The notes: generated by a model from the sequence alone, not told the origin. Shown: positions 26,627-36,238, counted from the stretch's first letter. The stretch is DNA of 64,000 nucleotides from Aeromonas fluvialis (GCF_000819885.1 NZ_CDBO01000053.1:55866-119865); one strand, 5' to 3'. Program-made: numbers and translations.

Positions 26627-29260
26627 ATGAACGAAAAGTACGCCGCACTACGCGCCAACGTAGGCATGCTGGGTCAGCTGCTGGGCAAGTCCATCAAGGA
26701 TCATCAGGGTCAGGCCTTTCTCGACAAGATCGAAACCATTCGCCAATTGGCCAAGTCTTCCCGCAAGGGCAATGAATCAGACCGGGAACGTCTGCTCGAT
26801 ACCCTGCGCACCCTCTCCGATGATGAGTTGCTGCCGGTGGCGCGCGCCTTCAGCCAGTTCCTCAATCTGGCCAACGTGGCGGAACAGTTCCACACCATCT
26901 CCCGTCGCTGCGAAGAGCAGGTCTGTACCCCGGATCCGCTGGAGCAGATGTTCGACAAGCTGAAAGCCTCCAACCTGTCGCAAGAGGCGATCATTGCGGC
27001 CGTGCGCGAGCTGGATATCGATCTGGTGCTGACCGCTCACCCCACCGAGGTGACCCGTCGTACCCTGATCCACAAGCATGTCCAGCTCAACGACTGCCTC
27101 GAGGCGCTGGAACTGTCCGATCTGCTGCCCCGCGAGCGGGACAAGATCCAGAGTCGCATCGAACAGCTCATCAATCAGGCATGGCACACCAACGAGATCC
27201 GCGAACAGCGTCCGACCCCGGTCGATGAAGCCAAGTGGGGCTTCGCCGTGGTGGAGAACAGCCTGTGGCCTGCTATCCCCGAATTTATGCGCAATCTGGA
27301 CGAGCGGCTGCAACACCATCTGGGTGTGCGGCTGCCGCTGGATGCCGCGCCGGTCAAGTTCACCTCCTGGATGGGTGGTGACCGCGACGGCAACCCGTTC
27401 GTGACCGCCAAGGTGACTGCCGAAGTGCTGGAACTGGGCCGCTGGATGGCAGTGAGCCTGTTCTACAAAGACATCAAGGAGCTCACCTCCGAGCTTTCCA
27501 TGTCCGACTGCACCGATGCCGTGCGTGCCCGGGTGGGCGATCACCCCGAGCCCTACCGCGCGTTGGTGCGCGAGCTGCGTGAAGCGCTGCGCGAAACCAA
27601 GGAGCACCTCACCGCCAAGGTGCAGGGTCAGGTGAGCGAGAGTCGCGATCTGGTCAAGACCACCGCCCAGCTGCGCGAGCCGCTGGAGCTCTGCTACAAC
27701 TCCCTGCACGCCTGCGGCATGGGCAATATCGCTGACGGCATGCTGCTGGATGTGCTGCGCAAGGTCGCCTGTTTCGGCATCCATCTGGTCAAGCTGGATA
27801 TCCGTCAGGATGGCGAGCGCCACGGGCTGGTCTTCTCCGAGCTGACCCGCTATCTGGGCATGGGTGACTACGCCGAGTGGAGCGAAGATGACAAGCAGGC
27901 TTTCCTGCTCAACGAACTGAACTCCCGCCGCCCGCTCATTCCCCACGACTGGGAGCCGAGCGCCGAGGTGCGCGAGACGCTGGATACCTGTCAGGTCATC
28001 GCCGAGCATGACCCCGATGCGTTCGGTATCTACATCATCTCCATGGCCGGTGCGCCGTCCGATGTGCTGTCGGTGCAACTGCTGCTCAAAGAGGCGGGTT
28101 GCAAGTTCCGCATGCCGGTCGCCCCGCTGTTTGAAACCCAGGATGACCTGATGGCAGGCACCGCCGTGATGGCGCGCCTGCTTTCGGTGGACTGGTATCG
28201 CGGCTACATTCAGGGCCGTCAGTATGTGATGATCGGTTACTCCGACTCTGCCAAGGATGCGGGCATGATGGCCGCTGGCTGGGCCCAGTACGCCGCCATG
28301 GAGTCGCTGGTGGGACTTGCCGAAGCCAACAATATCCGCCTCACCCTGTTCCATGGCCGTGGCGGTACCGTCGGTCGTGGTGGTGCGCCAGCCCATCAGG
28401 CAATCCTCTCCCAGCCGCCGGGATCCCTGCGCGGCGGTCTGCGTACCACCGAACAGGGGGAGATGATCCGCTTCAAGTTCGGCCTGCCGAAAGTGGCGAT
28501 CAAGAGTCTGGAGCTCTACACCAGCGCCGTGCTGGAAGGGAACCTGCTGCCGCCGCCCAAGCCGAAAGCGTGCTGGCGCGAGGTGATGGAACAGCTGGCC
28601 GCCGACTCCTGCGAGCACTATCGCAGTATCGTGCGCGGTCATCCGGACTTCGTCCCTTACTTCCGTGCCGCGACCCCGGAGATGGAGCTGGGCAAGTTGC
28701 CGCTCGGTTCCCGTCCCGCCAAGCGCAAGCCCAATGGCGGCGTCGAGAGCCTGCGCGCCATCCCGTGGATCTTCGCCTGGACCCAGAACCGTCTGATGCT
28801 GCCGGCCTGGCTGGGGGCCCACAAAGGCCTGCAGCAAGCCATCAATGGCGACAAGCTGGCGGTGCTGGAAGAGATGAGCACCCAGTGGCCCTTCTTCCGC
28901 ACCCGCCTCGAGATGCTGGAGATGGTGTTCCTCAAGGCAGATGCCTGGCTTGCCGAGTACTACGACACCCGTCTGGTGCCGCAGGAGCTGTGGGGCTTGG
29001 GCAAACAGCTGCGGCAGGAGCTCGCCGAATCCATCGAGGTGGTGCTGAAACTGAGCCCGCGCGGGGATCTGCTGGAGGATCAGCCCTGGATCAAGGAGTC
29101 CATCAAGCTGCGCAACCCCTACACCGACCCGCTCAACGTGCTGCAGGCCGAGCTGCTCAACCGCTCCCGTAACCAACCGGAAACCCTGCACCCCGAGCTC
29201 GACAAGGCGTTGATGGTCACCATCGCCGGTATTGCCGCCGGTATGCGCAACACCGGTTGA
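26627..29260 (+). CDS. ppc: phosphoenolpyruvate carboxylase
   Basis: Anaplerotic enzyme making oxaloacetate from PEP and bicarbonate. 877 residues, close to the E. coli 883. Catalytic His in [11 protein letters not shown], the glycine-rich loop [19 protein letters not shown], the [12 protein letters not shown] region and C-terminal MRNTG are all intact. Strong likeness throughout; AAGGATGTGGA before the ATG serves as ribosome binding site. Monocistronic. Confidence 0.98.
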   Translation: MNEKYAALRANVGMLGQLLGKSIKDHQGQAFLDKIETIRQLAKSSRKGNESDRERLLDTLRTLSDDELLPVARAFSQFLNLANVAEQFHTISRRCEEQVCTPDPLEQMFDKLKASNLSQEAIIAAVRELDIDLVLTAHPTEVTRRTLIHKHVQLNDCLEALELSDLLPRERDKIQSRIEQLINQAWHTNEIREQRPTPVDEAKWGFAVVENSLWPAIPEFMRNLDERLQHHLGVRLPLDAAPVKFTSWMGGDRDGNPFVTAKVTAEVLELGRWMAVSLFYKDIKELTSELSMSDCTDAVRARVGDHPEPYRALVRELREALRETKEHLTAKVQGQVSESRDLVKTTAQLREPLELCYNSLHACGMGNIADGMLLDVLRKVACFGIHLVKLDIRQDGERHGLVFSELTRYLGMGDYAEWSEDDKQAFLLNELNSRRPLIPHDWEPSAEVRETLDTCQVIAEHDPDAFGIYIISMAGAPSDVLSVQLLLKEAGCKFRMPVAPLFETQDDLMAGTAVMARLLSVDWYRGYIQGRQYVMIGYSDSAKDAGMMAAGWAQYAAMESLVGLAEANNIRLTLFHGRGGTVGRGGAPAHQAILSQPPGSLRGGLRTTEQGEMIRFKFGLPKVAIKSLELYTSAVLEGNLLPPPKPKACWREVMEQLAADSCEHYRSIVRGHPDFVPYFRAATPEMELGKLPLGSRPAKRKPNGGVESLRAIPWIFAWTQNRLMLPAWLGAHKGLQQAINGDKLAVLEEMSTQWPFFRTRLEMLEMVFLKADAWLAEYYDTRLVPQELWGLGKQLRQELAESIEVVLKLSPRGDLLEDQPWIKESIKLRNPYTDPLNVLQAELLNRSRNQPETLHPELDKALMVTIAGIAAGMRNTG

Positions 29261-29286
29261 TCGTCGGGGCTATCAAGTTCCCCTCA

Positions 29287-29318
29287 ATGACAAAGGGCGC
29301 CTCGGCGCTCTTTGTCAT
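29287..29318 (+). terminator. long hairpin after ppc
   Basis: 14-bp stem ATGACAAAGGGCGC / GCGCTCTTTGTCAT with one G-T pair and a CTCG loop, 26 bp after the stop. No T-run follows, so it may protect the 3' end rather than terminate. Confidence 0.5.
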
Positions 29319-29382
29319 ATCTACAGGACCTGTTGGAGCCGTGTCGCTGTAAGAACATTGGCCGCAGGGTTGCGATGGAATC

Positions 29383-29415
29383 GTAGGGTCGATTAGCCGT
29401 CAGGCGTAATCGTCC
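29383..29415. repeat. REP-like palindromic repeat
   Basis: GTAGGGTCGATTAGCC, then GTCA, then GGCGTAATCGTCC: a stem built on CGATTA/TAATCG with GCC/GGC inside. It resembles the GTAGG-GATTAG-CGTAATC repeats scattered between genes of many gammaproteobacteria. Only one copy is in this window. Confidence 0.5.
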
Positions 29416-29627
29416 GTTCTGTGTGATCAAGGCCTTGGCGTGCAGGACGCGAGGGCAATTTTTCTTGACCACTACAACTCACGCTGGTCACATTTTCTGG
29501 TCAGCCCCCGCAAGTGTGCACGGCATGGCGGCCAGCCAATCTCCCTTGCGACTTGCATCACCCCATCGCGAGGTGCAGACTGTTTGGCCTTGTTTTTTTT
29601 GTTTGATCCGACTTCAAGGCACCCATC

Positions 29628-30092
29628 ATGACTCCTGCCATCAATCTGCTGAAAAAGCTCAAGATCCCCCACACGCTCTACCCCTACGAGTGCGAAGCCC
29701 ACGACGATTTCGGCAAGCACGCCGCCACCCAGCTCGGGCTGCCGGAGGCGCAGGTATTCAAGACCCTGGTTGCCCATCACGACAAGCAGGCGGTGGTGGC
29801 TATCGTCCCTTCCTCCGGCATGTGCAGCCTGAAGCAGCTGGCCAAGGCGACCGGTCTCAAGAAGGTGGAGATGATGAAACCGGCGGAGGCGGAGAAGCTG
29901 ACCGGCTACAAGGTGGGCGGCATCAGCCCGCTGGCTCAGAAGAAGCTGTTGCCCACCGTGCTCGACGAGTCGGCCCTGCAGTTTGACGAGATCCTGGTGA
30001 GCGGCGGCAAGCGTGGCCTCTCGGTCGGGGTGGCACCGCAGGATATGTTGACGCTGATGAAGTGGACCGCCGCTCCCATCGGCGAGGAGTAA
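29628..30092 (+). CDS. ybaK: Cys-tRNA(Pro)/Cys-tRNA(Cys) deacylase YbaK
   Basis: 154 residues. Hydrolyses Cys mischarged onto tRNA(Pro). Conserved Lys and following residues in AQVFKTLVAHHDKQAVVAIVPSS, then KVGGISPLAQKK and SGGKRGLSVGVAPQDM, all characteristic of YbaK. Stands alone after ppc; convergent with the LysR gene 40 bp away. Confidence 0.93.
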   Translation: MTPAINLLKKLKIPHTLYPYECEAHDDFGKHAATQLGLPEAQVFKTLVAHHDKQAVVAIVPSSGMCSLKQLAKATGLKKVEMMKPAEAEKLTGYKVGGISPLAQKKLLPTVLDESALQFDEILVSGGKRGLSVGVAPQDMLTLMKWTAAPIGEE

Positions 30093-30132
30093 GTCCGACA
30101 GAGGCGCTGGCCGATTGGCTGCGGCGTCCTTG

Positions 30133-31017
30133 TCAGCGCTCTTGCTGACGCTGTCTGCAGAGCGCCAGCCAGGCCTCGGCGGTGCGCGACAGATAACGCT
30201 CGCTCGGCCAGATCACCCCGAGCCGCCAGCTCAATTCGGGCTCCAGTGGCCGCAGCACCAGACCATCCGGGGTCAGCCGGTTGCAGACCGGCTCCGGCAA
30301 GAAGGCGACCCCCATGCCGCTGCGCACCATGGCGATGAGAAAATCCCACTGGCTGCTGCGCGCCGCCACCTGCGGCACAAAGCCCGCCTCCTGACACGCA
30401 TGCTCCAACCGCTCGCTCAGGGTAAATGCCTGGGTATAGAGCAGGAAGGGCTCCTCCTGCAGAGACTCCAGCCGCAGCGGCGCCTCGCCACACCAGCGGT
30501 ATTGATCCGGCAGCACCACCCGGATCGGGTATTGATCGAGCTCCAGCGCGCTGAGGGCGCCCCCCTCTTTGGTTGGCAGCATGGTGATGGCGAGATCCAG
30601 CTCCCCCTCCAGCACAGCCTGTTCGATGCGGCGACCGCCATACTCCACCAGCGTCAGCTCCACCTTGGGATAGCGGGTGCGGTAGGCGCGGATCAGATCC
30701 GCATAGACGTAACCCACCATGGGGGGAATGCCAAGGGTGAGGCGACCATGTTGCAGGCTCTGCAGATCCGCCAGTTCGGCCTCCAGCTGCTGCATCTCCG
30801 CCAATATGGTCTGGGCCCGGTTGAACAGCACCTGACCGCTGTCGGTCAGAGTAAAGCGGCGCCCTTCCCGGTTGAGCAGGGGCTGGCCCAGCTCCTCTTC
30901 GATATTGCGGATCATCTTGCTGATGGTGGGCTGGGTGACGAACAGTTTCTCCGAGGCGCGGGTGAAGCTCTGTTCCCGCACCAGTTCGACAAAATAACGC
31001 AGGGCGCGAATATCCAT
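30133..31017 (-). CDS. LysR-family regulator, CidR-like
   Basis: 294 residues from the ATG at 31017 (MDIRALRYFVELV); the frame extends further but without LysR-like sequence. N-terminal winged HTH (RASEKLFVTQPTISKMIRNIE, about residues 15-60) and a C-terminal periplasmic-binding-like effector domain with GIPPMVG. Divergent from a cidA-cidB (lrgAB) pair, the arrangement of CidR regulators, which respond to acetate or pyruvate metabolism. Regulation of its neighbours is inferred from position. Confidence 0.9.
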   Translation of the reverse strand: MDIRALRYFVELVREQSFTRASEKLFVTQPTISKMIRNIEEELGQPLLNREGRRFTLTDSGQVLFNRAQTILAEMQQLEAELADLQSLQHGRLTLGIPPMVGYVYADLIRAYRTRYPKVELTLVEYGGRRIEQAVLEGELDLAITMLPTKEGGALSALELDQYPIRVVLPDQYRWCGEAPLRLESLQEEPFLLYTQAFTLSERLEHACQEAGFVPQVAARSSQWDFLIAMVRSGMGVAFLPEPVCNRLTPDGLVLRPLEPELSWRLGVIWPSERYLSRTAEAWLALCRQRQQER

Positions 31018-31055
31018 GGGCTCTCTCGACTCGTGTTGGCGGGTATAGAATAAAG

Positions 31056-31072
31056 CATGCCTTTTTGGCATG
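31056..31072. promoter_or_regulatory. inverted repeat in the LysR-cidA intergenic region
   Basis: CATGCC-TTTTT-GGCATG, perfect 6-bp arms with a 5-bp spacer (17 bp), in the 128-bp divergent gap. The size and AT centre fit a LysR recognition site. Confidence 0.45.
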
Positions 31073-31145
31073 AAGTTGATAATTTTAATTCATTTTTGGC
31101 AGGCTTTACTCAGCTCTATACTGTGAGCCGGTTCACAGAAAGACG

Positions 31146-31553
31146 ATGATCATGAAAGCCCTCTGCTTGCGCTGGTTACAGACTCCCTTCCAGATAGTGT
31201 TGCTGGCAGCCATCTGGCTGCTGGCCGATACCGCGGTGCGCACCCTCCATCTACCGCTGCCCGCCAACCTCACCGGCATGTTGCTGCTGCTGGCCTGCAT
31301 CCTGCTCGGGGTGGTCAAGGCCGAGTGGTTCAGCGCGGGTGCCCGCTGGTTGCTGGCCGATATGCTACTCTTCTTCGTCCCCGCCGTGGTGGCGGTGGTC
31401 AACTATCAGGATCTGCTGCTGGAGGAGGGATGGCGCATCATGGTGGTGCTGCTGGTGAGTACCACGCTAGTGCTCGGCACCACGGCGCTGGTGGTGGACA
31501 GGGTTTACCGCCTCGAACTGAAACTGGCCCGCCGGAGTCGCCGTCATGTCTGA
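31146..31553 (+). CDS. CidA/LrgA family holin-like protein
   Basis: About 135 residues with four predicted membrane helices (IVLLAAIWLLADTAV, LTGMLLLLACILLGVV, LLADMLLFFVPAVVAVV, IMVVLLVSTTLVLGTTALV) and the family PxNLTGM motif. Proposed to form membrane pores controlling murein hydrolase access or to transport small carboxylates with its LrgB partner. Start could be ATG 31146 or 31152. Overlaps the next gene by 8 bp. Confidence 0.9.
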   Translation: MIMKALCLRWLQTPFQIVLLAAIWLLADTAVRTLHLPLPANLTGMLLLLACILLGVVKAEWFSAGARWLLADMLLFFVPAVVAVVNYQDLLLEEGWRIMVVLLVSTTLVLGTTALVVDRVYRLELKLARRSRRHV

Positions 31554-32235
31554 TACCCTGCTCGGGCTGATCTGTTTCGCCCTTACTCTGCTCTTCTACT
31601 ACGCCAGCAAGTGGCTCTACGGCAAAAAGCGCATCCTGCCGCTGATGCCGCTGCTGTTGGCGCCGACCCTGCTGGTGGCGGTGGTGCTGCTGTTCCACAT
31701 CCCCTATCAGGACTACATGGCCGAGTCTCACTGGCTGCTCTGGTTGCTGGGCCCGGCCACCGTCGCTTTCGCGGTGCCGGTCTACGAGAACCGCCAGCTC
31801 ATTCGCCGCCACTGGCTGTCGCTGTCGGTGGGGGTGTTCGCTTCGGTCATTATGGCGGTGGGCAGTACCGTGCTGCTGGCCCGCTGGCTGGATCTCTCCG
31901 TCATGCTGCAGCGCAGTCTGGCGATGCGCTCCATCACTACGCCGTTTGCGGTGGAGGCGACCCACGCCATCGGTGGCCAGAGCGATCTCACCGCGCTGTT
32001 CGTGGTGTTGACCGGCGTCATCGGCATGGCGGTGGGGGAGAGCGTGCTGACCATGCTGGCCATTCGCAGCCGTGTTGGCAAGGGGGCGGGCTTTGGTGCC
32101 TCGGCCCACGGTGCCGGTACTGCCAAGGCCTATCAGATGGGCAACGAGGAGGGTGTGGTCTCCAGCATGGTGATGATGATCGCCGGCATGGTAACCGTGC
32201 TGCTGGCGCCCCTGCTGGGTCGGATGTTCTGGTAG
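31546..32235 (+). CDS. CidB/LrgB family protein
   Basis: 229 residues, multi-pass membrane protein; conserved MRSITTPFAVEATHAIGG and GFGASAHGAGTAKAYQMG loops identify LrgB. Functions with the CidA/LrgA-like protein whose gene overlaps it. Last gene of the pair. Confidence 0.93.
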   Translation: MSDTLLGLICFALTLLFYYASKWLYGKKRILPLMPLLLAPTLLVAVVLLFHIPYQDYMAESHWLLWLLGPATVAFAVPVYENRQLIRRHWLSLSVGVFASVIMAVGSTVLLARWLDLSVMLQRSLAMRSITTPFAVEATHAIGGQSDLTALFVVLTGVIGMAVGESVLTMLAIRSRVGKGAGFGASAHGAGTAKAYQMGNEEGVVSSMVMMIAGMVTVLLAPLLGRMFW

Positions 32236-32300
32236 GCGGAGCTTCCCTTTACAAGGCTGCTCGTCCCGGCGCAACACTCTAGTGAGCGTGTATTCCCGGG

Positions 32301-32941
32301 ATGAGCAGAATGACCTTTCATCGACTCGCTTCCTGCTGTGCAGTCTCTTCCTTTTTGCCAGTCCCCTACGGGGGAACAACGTTTTTACCCATATCAGCCC
32401 GGAGATCGACCGGGATCAGCGCACCCTCTATTTTCGCGAGCTGTTGCAACTCGCGCTGGAGAAGACCCGCGACAGCTTCGGTGACTACGCGCTGCGGGCG
32501 GCGCCGCCGATGAACCGGATCCGGCTGCGACAGGTGCTGCAAACCAACCTCTATCCCAATCTATTTGCCGTCGATACGCCACAGCCCGCTAGCGGCGAGG
32601 CCCTCGACTAGGTCTGCTTCCCGGTGGAGCTTGGCATCCTCGGTTATCGCATCTGCTTCGTCAGCCCGCAGCAGGCGAAGGCGATTGCCGGCGTGACCCG
32701 CTTCGATCAGCTCAAACAGTACCAGAACGTGCGGGGGCGCGGCTGGCAGGATGTCGCCATTCTGCGGGCGGCCGGTTTTCCGGTCTCCCGTTTTACCCGC
32801 GTTCCGTCCAAGCTGGAGTCCGGTTATCTGCAGGGCTACTGGCAGGGACGTCAGAGCGTGCTGCGAGCAGTCAGGACTGTACGTGCCGCCTAGCGACATC
32901 CTGACGGGTTTACACAACGGGGACGGGGTTATCACCCTCTG
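32301..32941 (+). pseudogene. degenerate periplasmic binding protein-like gene
   Basis: A signal-peptide-like segment (LLCSLFLFASPLRGNN) and a binding-protein-like sequence (ELLQLALEKTR, APPMNRIRLRQVLQT, LGILGYRICFVSPQQ, FDQLKQ, RGRGWQDVAILRAAGF) can be read in one frame, but the frame meets an in-frame TAG at 32609 and continues after it, the most plausible ATG (32301) is in another frame from the signal peptide, and after the YLQG region (about 32835) the sequence stops resembling the family. At least three lesions, with the C-terminal third missing. Sits between lrgB and dhaR. Confidence 0.7.
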
Positions 32942-33015
32942 AGGCAGGTCACTGAATCGGGCCCGCTGGCGTGGTTAAATGTTCGGCTCACATCTTGCCG
33001 GATATTGCTGTGACC

Positions 33016-34917
33016 ATGCCATCTGACCTTCAGCCGCTGCTCGCTTGGCCTGACTATCTGCAGGCATCCTGGCTGCGCTGCGCCCACCAGACCAGCGCCA
33101 CTCTCTGGCATCCGCCCCACAGCGCCAAGGGGCAGACCTTGCAGAGCCTGCGCCAGCGCAAGCGGGACTTGCTCACCACCGGCGAGATGGCCCTCGAGGA
33201 TCTCTATGAATTTATGGAGGGGCGCCCCTGTGCCCTGCTGCTCACCGACGAGAGCGGCTGTCTGCTGGCCCAGACCGGCCACCCCGACACCCTGCGCGAG
33301 CTGACAGCGCTGGGGTTTGGCCCCGGCGCCTTTTTCAGCGAGGGGCGCATCGGCACCAATGCCATCAATCTGGCGGCGCTGGAGGGGGTGCCGCTCTGCG
33401 TCAGCGGCTCCCAGCACTTCAACCAGACCCTCCACCCCTGGCACAGCTGTGCCAGCCCGGTCTACAACAGCAACGGCCGTCAGGTCGCCATCATGGCGCT
33501 GACCTGCAAGGTGGGGGCGGCGAACGCCGGCGATCTGGCGCTCACCGTCAGTGCCGGGCGCGAGCTGGCCCATCTGCTGCAGATGGAGACCCTGATGCAG
33601 GAGTCCCAGCACCACCTGAGCGAGCTCTACGCCCTGCTCGATGGCATGGATGACGGCGTGCTGGCCTGGGATCCGCAGGGCCGGTTGCGCTACCTCAACG
33701 CGCTGGCGGCCAATCGGCTGCGGCTCGACCCGGATCTCTGCCTCGGCCAGCCGCTGGAGCAGCACCTGCTGCTGCCCCAGCGGTTGCAGCTCGCCATCAA
33801 GGGGCAGACTCCACTCAGCCATGTGGAGGTGACACTGGAGAAGCTCGGCGCGCAGGAGGGGGAGTTCATCAATGCGCTGGTGAGCCTCAAGCCGCTACCC
33901 GGGCCGGACGGGGTCAGTTTTATCGCCCTGCTGCACCCGGTCGATCGGCTGCGGGCCATCAGTCAGCTGCGCCAGACGGTACCCGAGCTGTCGGCGCTGG
34001 TGGGCGAATCGAGCGCCATGCGCAAGCTGCTGCGTTACGCCCGGCAGGCAGCCCAGAGTCAGGGGCCGATCCTGCTGCGCGGCGAGGAGGAGGTGGGCAA
34101 GGCCCAGCTGGCGGAGGCGATCCACTTCGGCAGCGAGCGGGCCGCCGGGCCGCTCATCACCCTCAACTGTCAGGCCCTGCCGAGCGAGCGAATGGCGCTG
34201 GAGCTGATGGGCTCTGACGAAGCGGGACAGGAGCGGGCCGGCAAGTTCGAGCTGGCCCACGGCGGCACCCTGGTGCTGGAGCAGGTGGAGTGTCTCTCTG
34301 CCCCCATGCAGGCGGCGCTGCTGCAACTGCTCAAGACCGGTCGCCTTCAGCGCTTCGACTCGGCCCGTATCCTGCCGCTCAAGGTGCGGATCATCGCCAC
34401 CAGCAGCGCCCCGCTGGAGCAGAAGGTGCAGGAGGGGCACTTCGGCCGCCAGTTGCTCTATGCCCTGCAGGCGTGCGAGCTGTGGCTGCCGGGGCTGCGG
34501 GAGCGCAGCGCCGATCTGCCCGGCCTTATCAGCCAGCAGTTGGCTGCGCAGGGGCGCGAGCCGGTGCGCCAGTTCAGCCCGGCGGCCCTCGACTGCCTGC
34601 TCACCTACCCCTGGCCCGGCAATCTCGGGGAGCTGCGCAGCGCGGTGGAGCATGCGTTGCTTCATGCCGATCAGGGGCCGATCCCGCCAGAGGCGCTGCC
34701 TGCCGCCATTCGTCACGGCTATCAGCAGGTGGCTAACGAGGTGGTGGGGCAACCGCTGCTCACCTTGGCGGAGCTGGAGCGCCAGGCCATCTTGCGCTGC
34801 GCCCACGTCTGCAAAGGGCAGGTGAGCCAGATGGCCCAACATCTTGGCATCAGTCGCACCACCCTGTGGCGGCGGCTTAAACTGCTCGAGATCGATCCCG
34901 CCGACTACCACGGCTGA
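33016..34917 (+). CDS. dhaR: DhaR-type transcriptional activator of the dihydroxyacetone kinase operon
   Basis: 633 residues. N-terminal GAF-like domain (ALLLTDESGCLLAQTG), a PAS domain (YALLDGMDDGVLAWDPQGRLRYLN), an AAA+ domain around residues 335-560 and a C-terminal Fis-type HTH (MAQHLGISRTTLWRRLKLL). The Walker A is degenerate (LRGEEEVGKAQL) and the GAFTGA loop needed to contact sigma-54 is absent; E. coli DhaR shares these features and works with sigma-70. E. coli DhaR is modulated by DhaK and DhaL. Convergent with dhaKLM. Start chosen at the ATG at 33016; a frame extension to 32971 is possible. Confidence 0.9.
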   Translation: MPSDLQPLLAWPDYLQASWLRCAHQTSATLWHPPHSAKGQTLQSLRQRKRDLLTTGEMALEDLYEFMEGRPCALLLTDESGCLLAQTGHPDTLRELTALGFGPGAFFSEGRIGTNAINLAALEGVPLCVSGSQHFNQTLHPWHSCASPVYNSNGRQVAIMALTCKVGAANAGDLALTVSAGRELAHLLQMETLMQESQHHLSELYALLDGMDDGVLAWDPQGRLRYLNALAANRLRLDPDLCLGQPLEQHLLLPQRLQLAIKGQTPLSHVEVTLEKLGAQEGEFINALVSLKPLPGPDGVSFIALLHPVDRLRAISQLRQTVPELSALVGESSAMRKLLRYARQAAQSQGPILLRGEEEVGKAQLAEAIHFGSERAAGPLITLNCQALPSERMALELMGSDEAGQERAGKFELAHGGTLVLEQVECLSAPMQAALLQLLKTGRLQRFDSARILPLKVRIIATSSAPLEQKVQEGHFGRQLLYALQACELWLPGLRERSADLPGLISQQLAAQGREPVRQFSPAALDCLLTYPWPGNLGELRSAVEHALLHADQGPIPPEALPAAIRHGYQQVANEVVGQPLLTLAELERQAILRCAHVCKGQVSQMAQHLGISRTTLWRRLKLLEIDPADYHG

Positions 34918-34955
34918 CGGCGACCCGAGGTGTTGCCAACCGGCCCACAGCAAAT

Positions 34956-34985
34956 AAAACGGCCCCGCAGTTGCGGGGCCGTTTT
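34956..34985. terminator. bidirectional terminator between dhaR and dhaM
   Basis: Perfect stem AAAACGGCCCCGCA / TGCGGGGCCGTTTT with a short loop, with A-run and T-run on either side, between convergent genes. Confidence 0.85.
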
Positions 34986-35009
34986 ATATGACAAGGTCAG
35001 CGGCGACGA

Positions 35010-35726
35010 TCAGTCGCCGAACCGCTCAAGGGCCAGCTGCTGGAAGCAGGCTAAGGCGGCGTTGGCATCCTCGCCGCGCGCCAGCAGGGTGAGCATGTCG
35101 CCCTGACGCACGTTGAGCATGGTGAGCCGGGTCAGGCTGCGGGGATTGGCCTCTTTATCCCCCTTTTGCAACTTGAGTTCAGCGGCAAAGGGCTTGAGGG
35201 TGGCTACCAGGCGGGCGGCGGGGCGCACATGCAGGCCGTGGGGGTTATCCACCACCACCTCGCAGCGCAGCCAGCCGTCGTCGGCAACGGGGGCTGTCTC
35301 GGTGGCGGCCTGCGCCGCGCTGGCAGGCAGCATCGCCTGTTTCGGGCCCAGCGCGCCGAGCGCCTCGGCGGCCACTTGATCCAGCGACAGGCCGGAACCG
35401 GCCGCCACCACGGCGGCCAGAGTACCTTCGACCAGCGGGGCCGGGCAGAGCCGCACCCTCGCGCTCAGCTCCGGGGGCAGCAGTTCGAGGGCGGTCTCGG
35501 CGCTCAGCAGAGCGCTGCCCAAGTCCATCAGCACCAGCACACCGCTGCCGTCGTCCGCTTCTTCTATCGCACTCATCACCGCGATGGCGTCGGTGCCGAT
35601 GGGGTGGTCGGGGTCATCGACCCCGGCCGCCAGCAGCAATCTGGCCGGGCTGCCGAGCTGGTCGGCCAGCGCTTTCAAACCGGCCGCCAGCATGGCGCTG
35701 TGAGAGACAACGACGATTCCGATCAT
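35010..35726 (-). CDS. dhaM: dihydroxyacetone kinase phosphotransfer subunit DhaM (short form)
   Basis: 238 residues. N-terminal EIIA(Man)-like domain with phospho-accepting His9 (IVVVSHSAMLA), an Ala-rich linker, and a C-terminal HPr domain with His166 in NPHGLHVRPAARL. The enzyme-I-like third domain of E. coli DhaM (472 residues) is absent, so phosphate must come from a separate enzyme I. DhaM rephosphorylates ADP on DhaL. Starts one base after the ancestral stop of dhaL. Confidence 0.93.
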   Translation of the reverse strand: MIGIVVVSHSAMLAAGLKALADQLGSPARLLLAAGVDDPDHPIGTDAIAVMSAIEEADDGSGVLVLMDLGSALLSAETALELLPPELSARVRLCPAPLVEGTLAAVVAAGSGLSLDQVAAEALGALGPKQAMLPASAAQAATETAPVADDGWLRCEVVVDNPHGLHVRPAARLVATLKPFAAELKLQKGDKEANPRSLTRLTMLNVRQGDMLTLLARGEDANAALACFQQLALERFGD

Positions 35727-35727
35727 G

Positions 35728-36229
35728 TCACAACCTCGCTCTGTCACGCAGAGCGGTCAGCAGCAGCAGGGTCGAGGTGGCCCCGGCATCCTGATGGCCG
35801 ATGCTGCGCTCGCCAAGATAGCTGGCGCGCCCCTTGCGGGCCTGCATCTGGATGGTCGCCTCGGTACCGGCCGCGGGAGACGATTCCCTCGACCCCGTCG
35901 CTCAGCATTTTGCACAGCTGGCTGAGGCTCAGGCTCTGGCAGGCATCAGTACTGGCCGCCGCCCGGATAAAGAAGGTGCCGTAGAGCGGACCGCTGGCGC
36001 CGCCGACCGAGGAGAGCAAGGTCATGCCGGTGGTTTTCAGCACCTGACCGATATCCTTGTCTGCCACTGGGGGCAGTTTCTCGGTCACCTTGGCAAAACC
36101 GCGCTGCATGTTGAGGCCGTGGTCGCCATCGCCGATGTCGGTATCGAGCGCGGTGAGGTAGTCACGCTGCTCGGTGAAGATATGCTCGCAGTCGAGCAGC
36201 CAGTTGACGATCTGATGCTTGCTTAACAT
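35728..36229 (-). pseudogene. dhaL: dihydroxyacetone kinase subunit DhaL, inactivated by internal deletion
   Basis: The start is normal DhaL: DTDIGDGDHGLNMQRG with the three Asp that hold Mg-ADP, and SSVGGASGPLYGTFFIR. After VEGIVSRGR (near 35870) the frame runs into unrelated sequence, while another frame supplies the normal C-terminus, [20 protein letters not shown] to HQDAGATST, ending at a TGA at 35730-35728 one base before dhaM. About 45 residues between these parts (compare the 210-residue E. coli protein) are missing, so roughly 130 bp were deleted with a frame change. The translated product would be 161 residues with an aberrant tail and is probably inactive. Confidence 0.85.
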
Positions 36230-36238
36230 GGGTTCTCC

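Larger units (their letters stand above)
29261..29627. other. intergenic region between ppc and ybaK
   Basis: 367 bp without a supported gene. It contains the long ppc hairpin (29287-29318) and a REP-like palindromic element (29383-29415). The rest, including a T-rich stretch right before ybaK, shows no clear signal. Confidence 0.5.

Noticed and set aside
26777..29191. 804-codon open frame opposite ppc
   Set aside because: Antisense shadow of ppc; no start signal and no domain.
29383..29415. CRISPR or attachment site
   Set aside because: Only one copy of the repeat and no cas, integrase or second copy in the window; tRNA 3' ends at 16.8-17.1 kb likewise have no integrase nearby.
35728..36229. 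dhaL as programmed frameshift
   Set aside because: No slippery sequence, and about 45 codons are physically missing, so recoding could not restore the protein.
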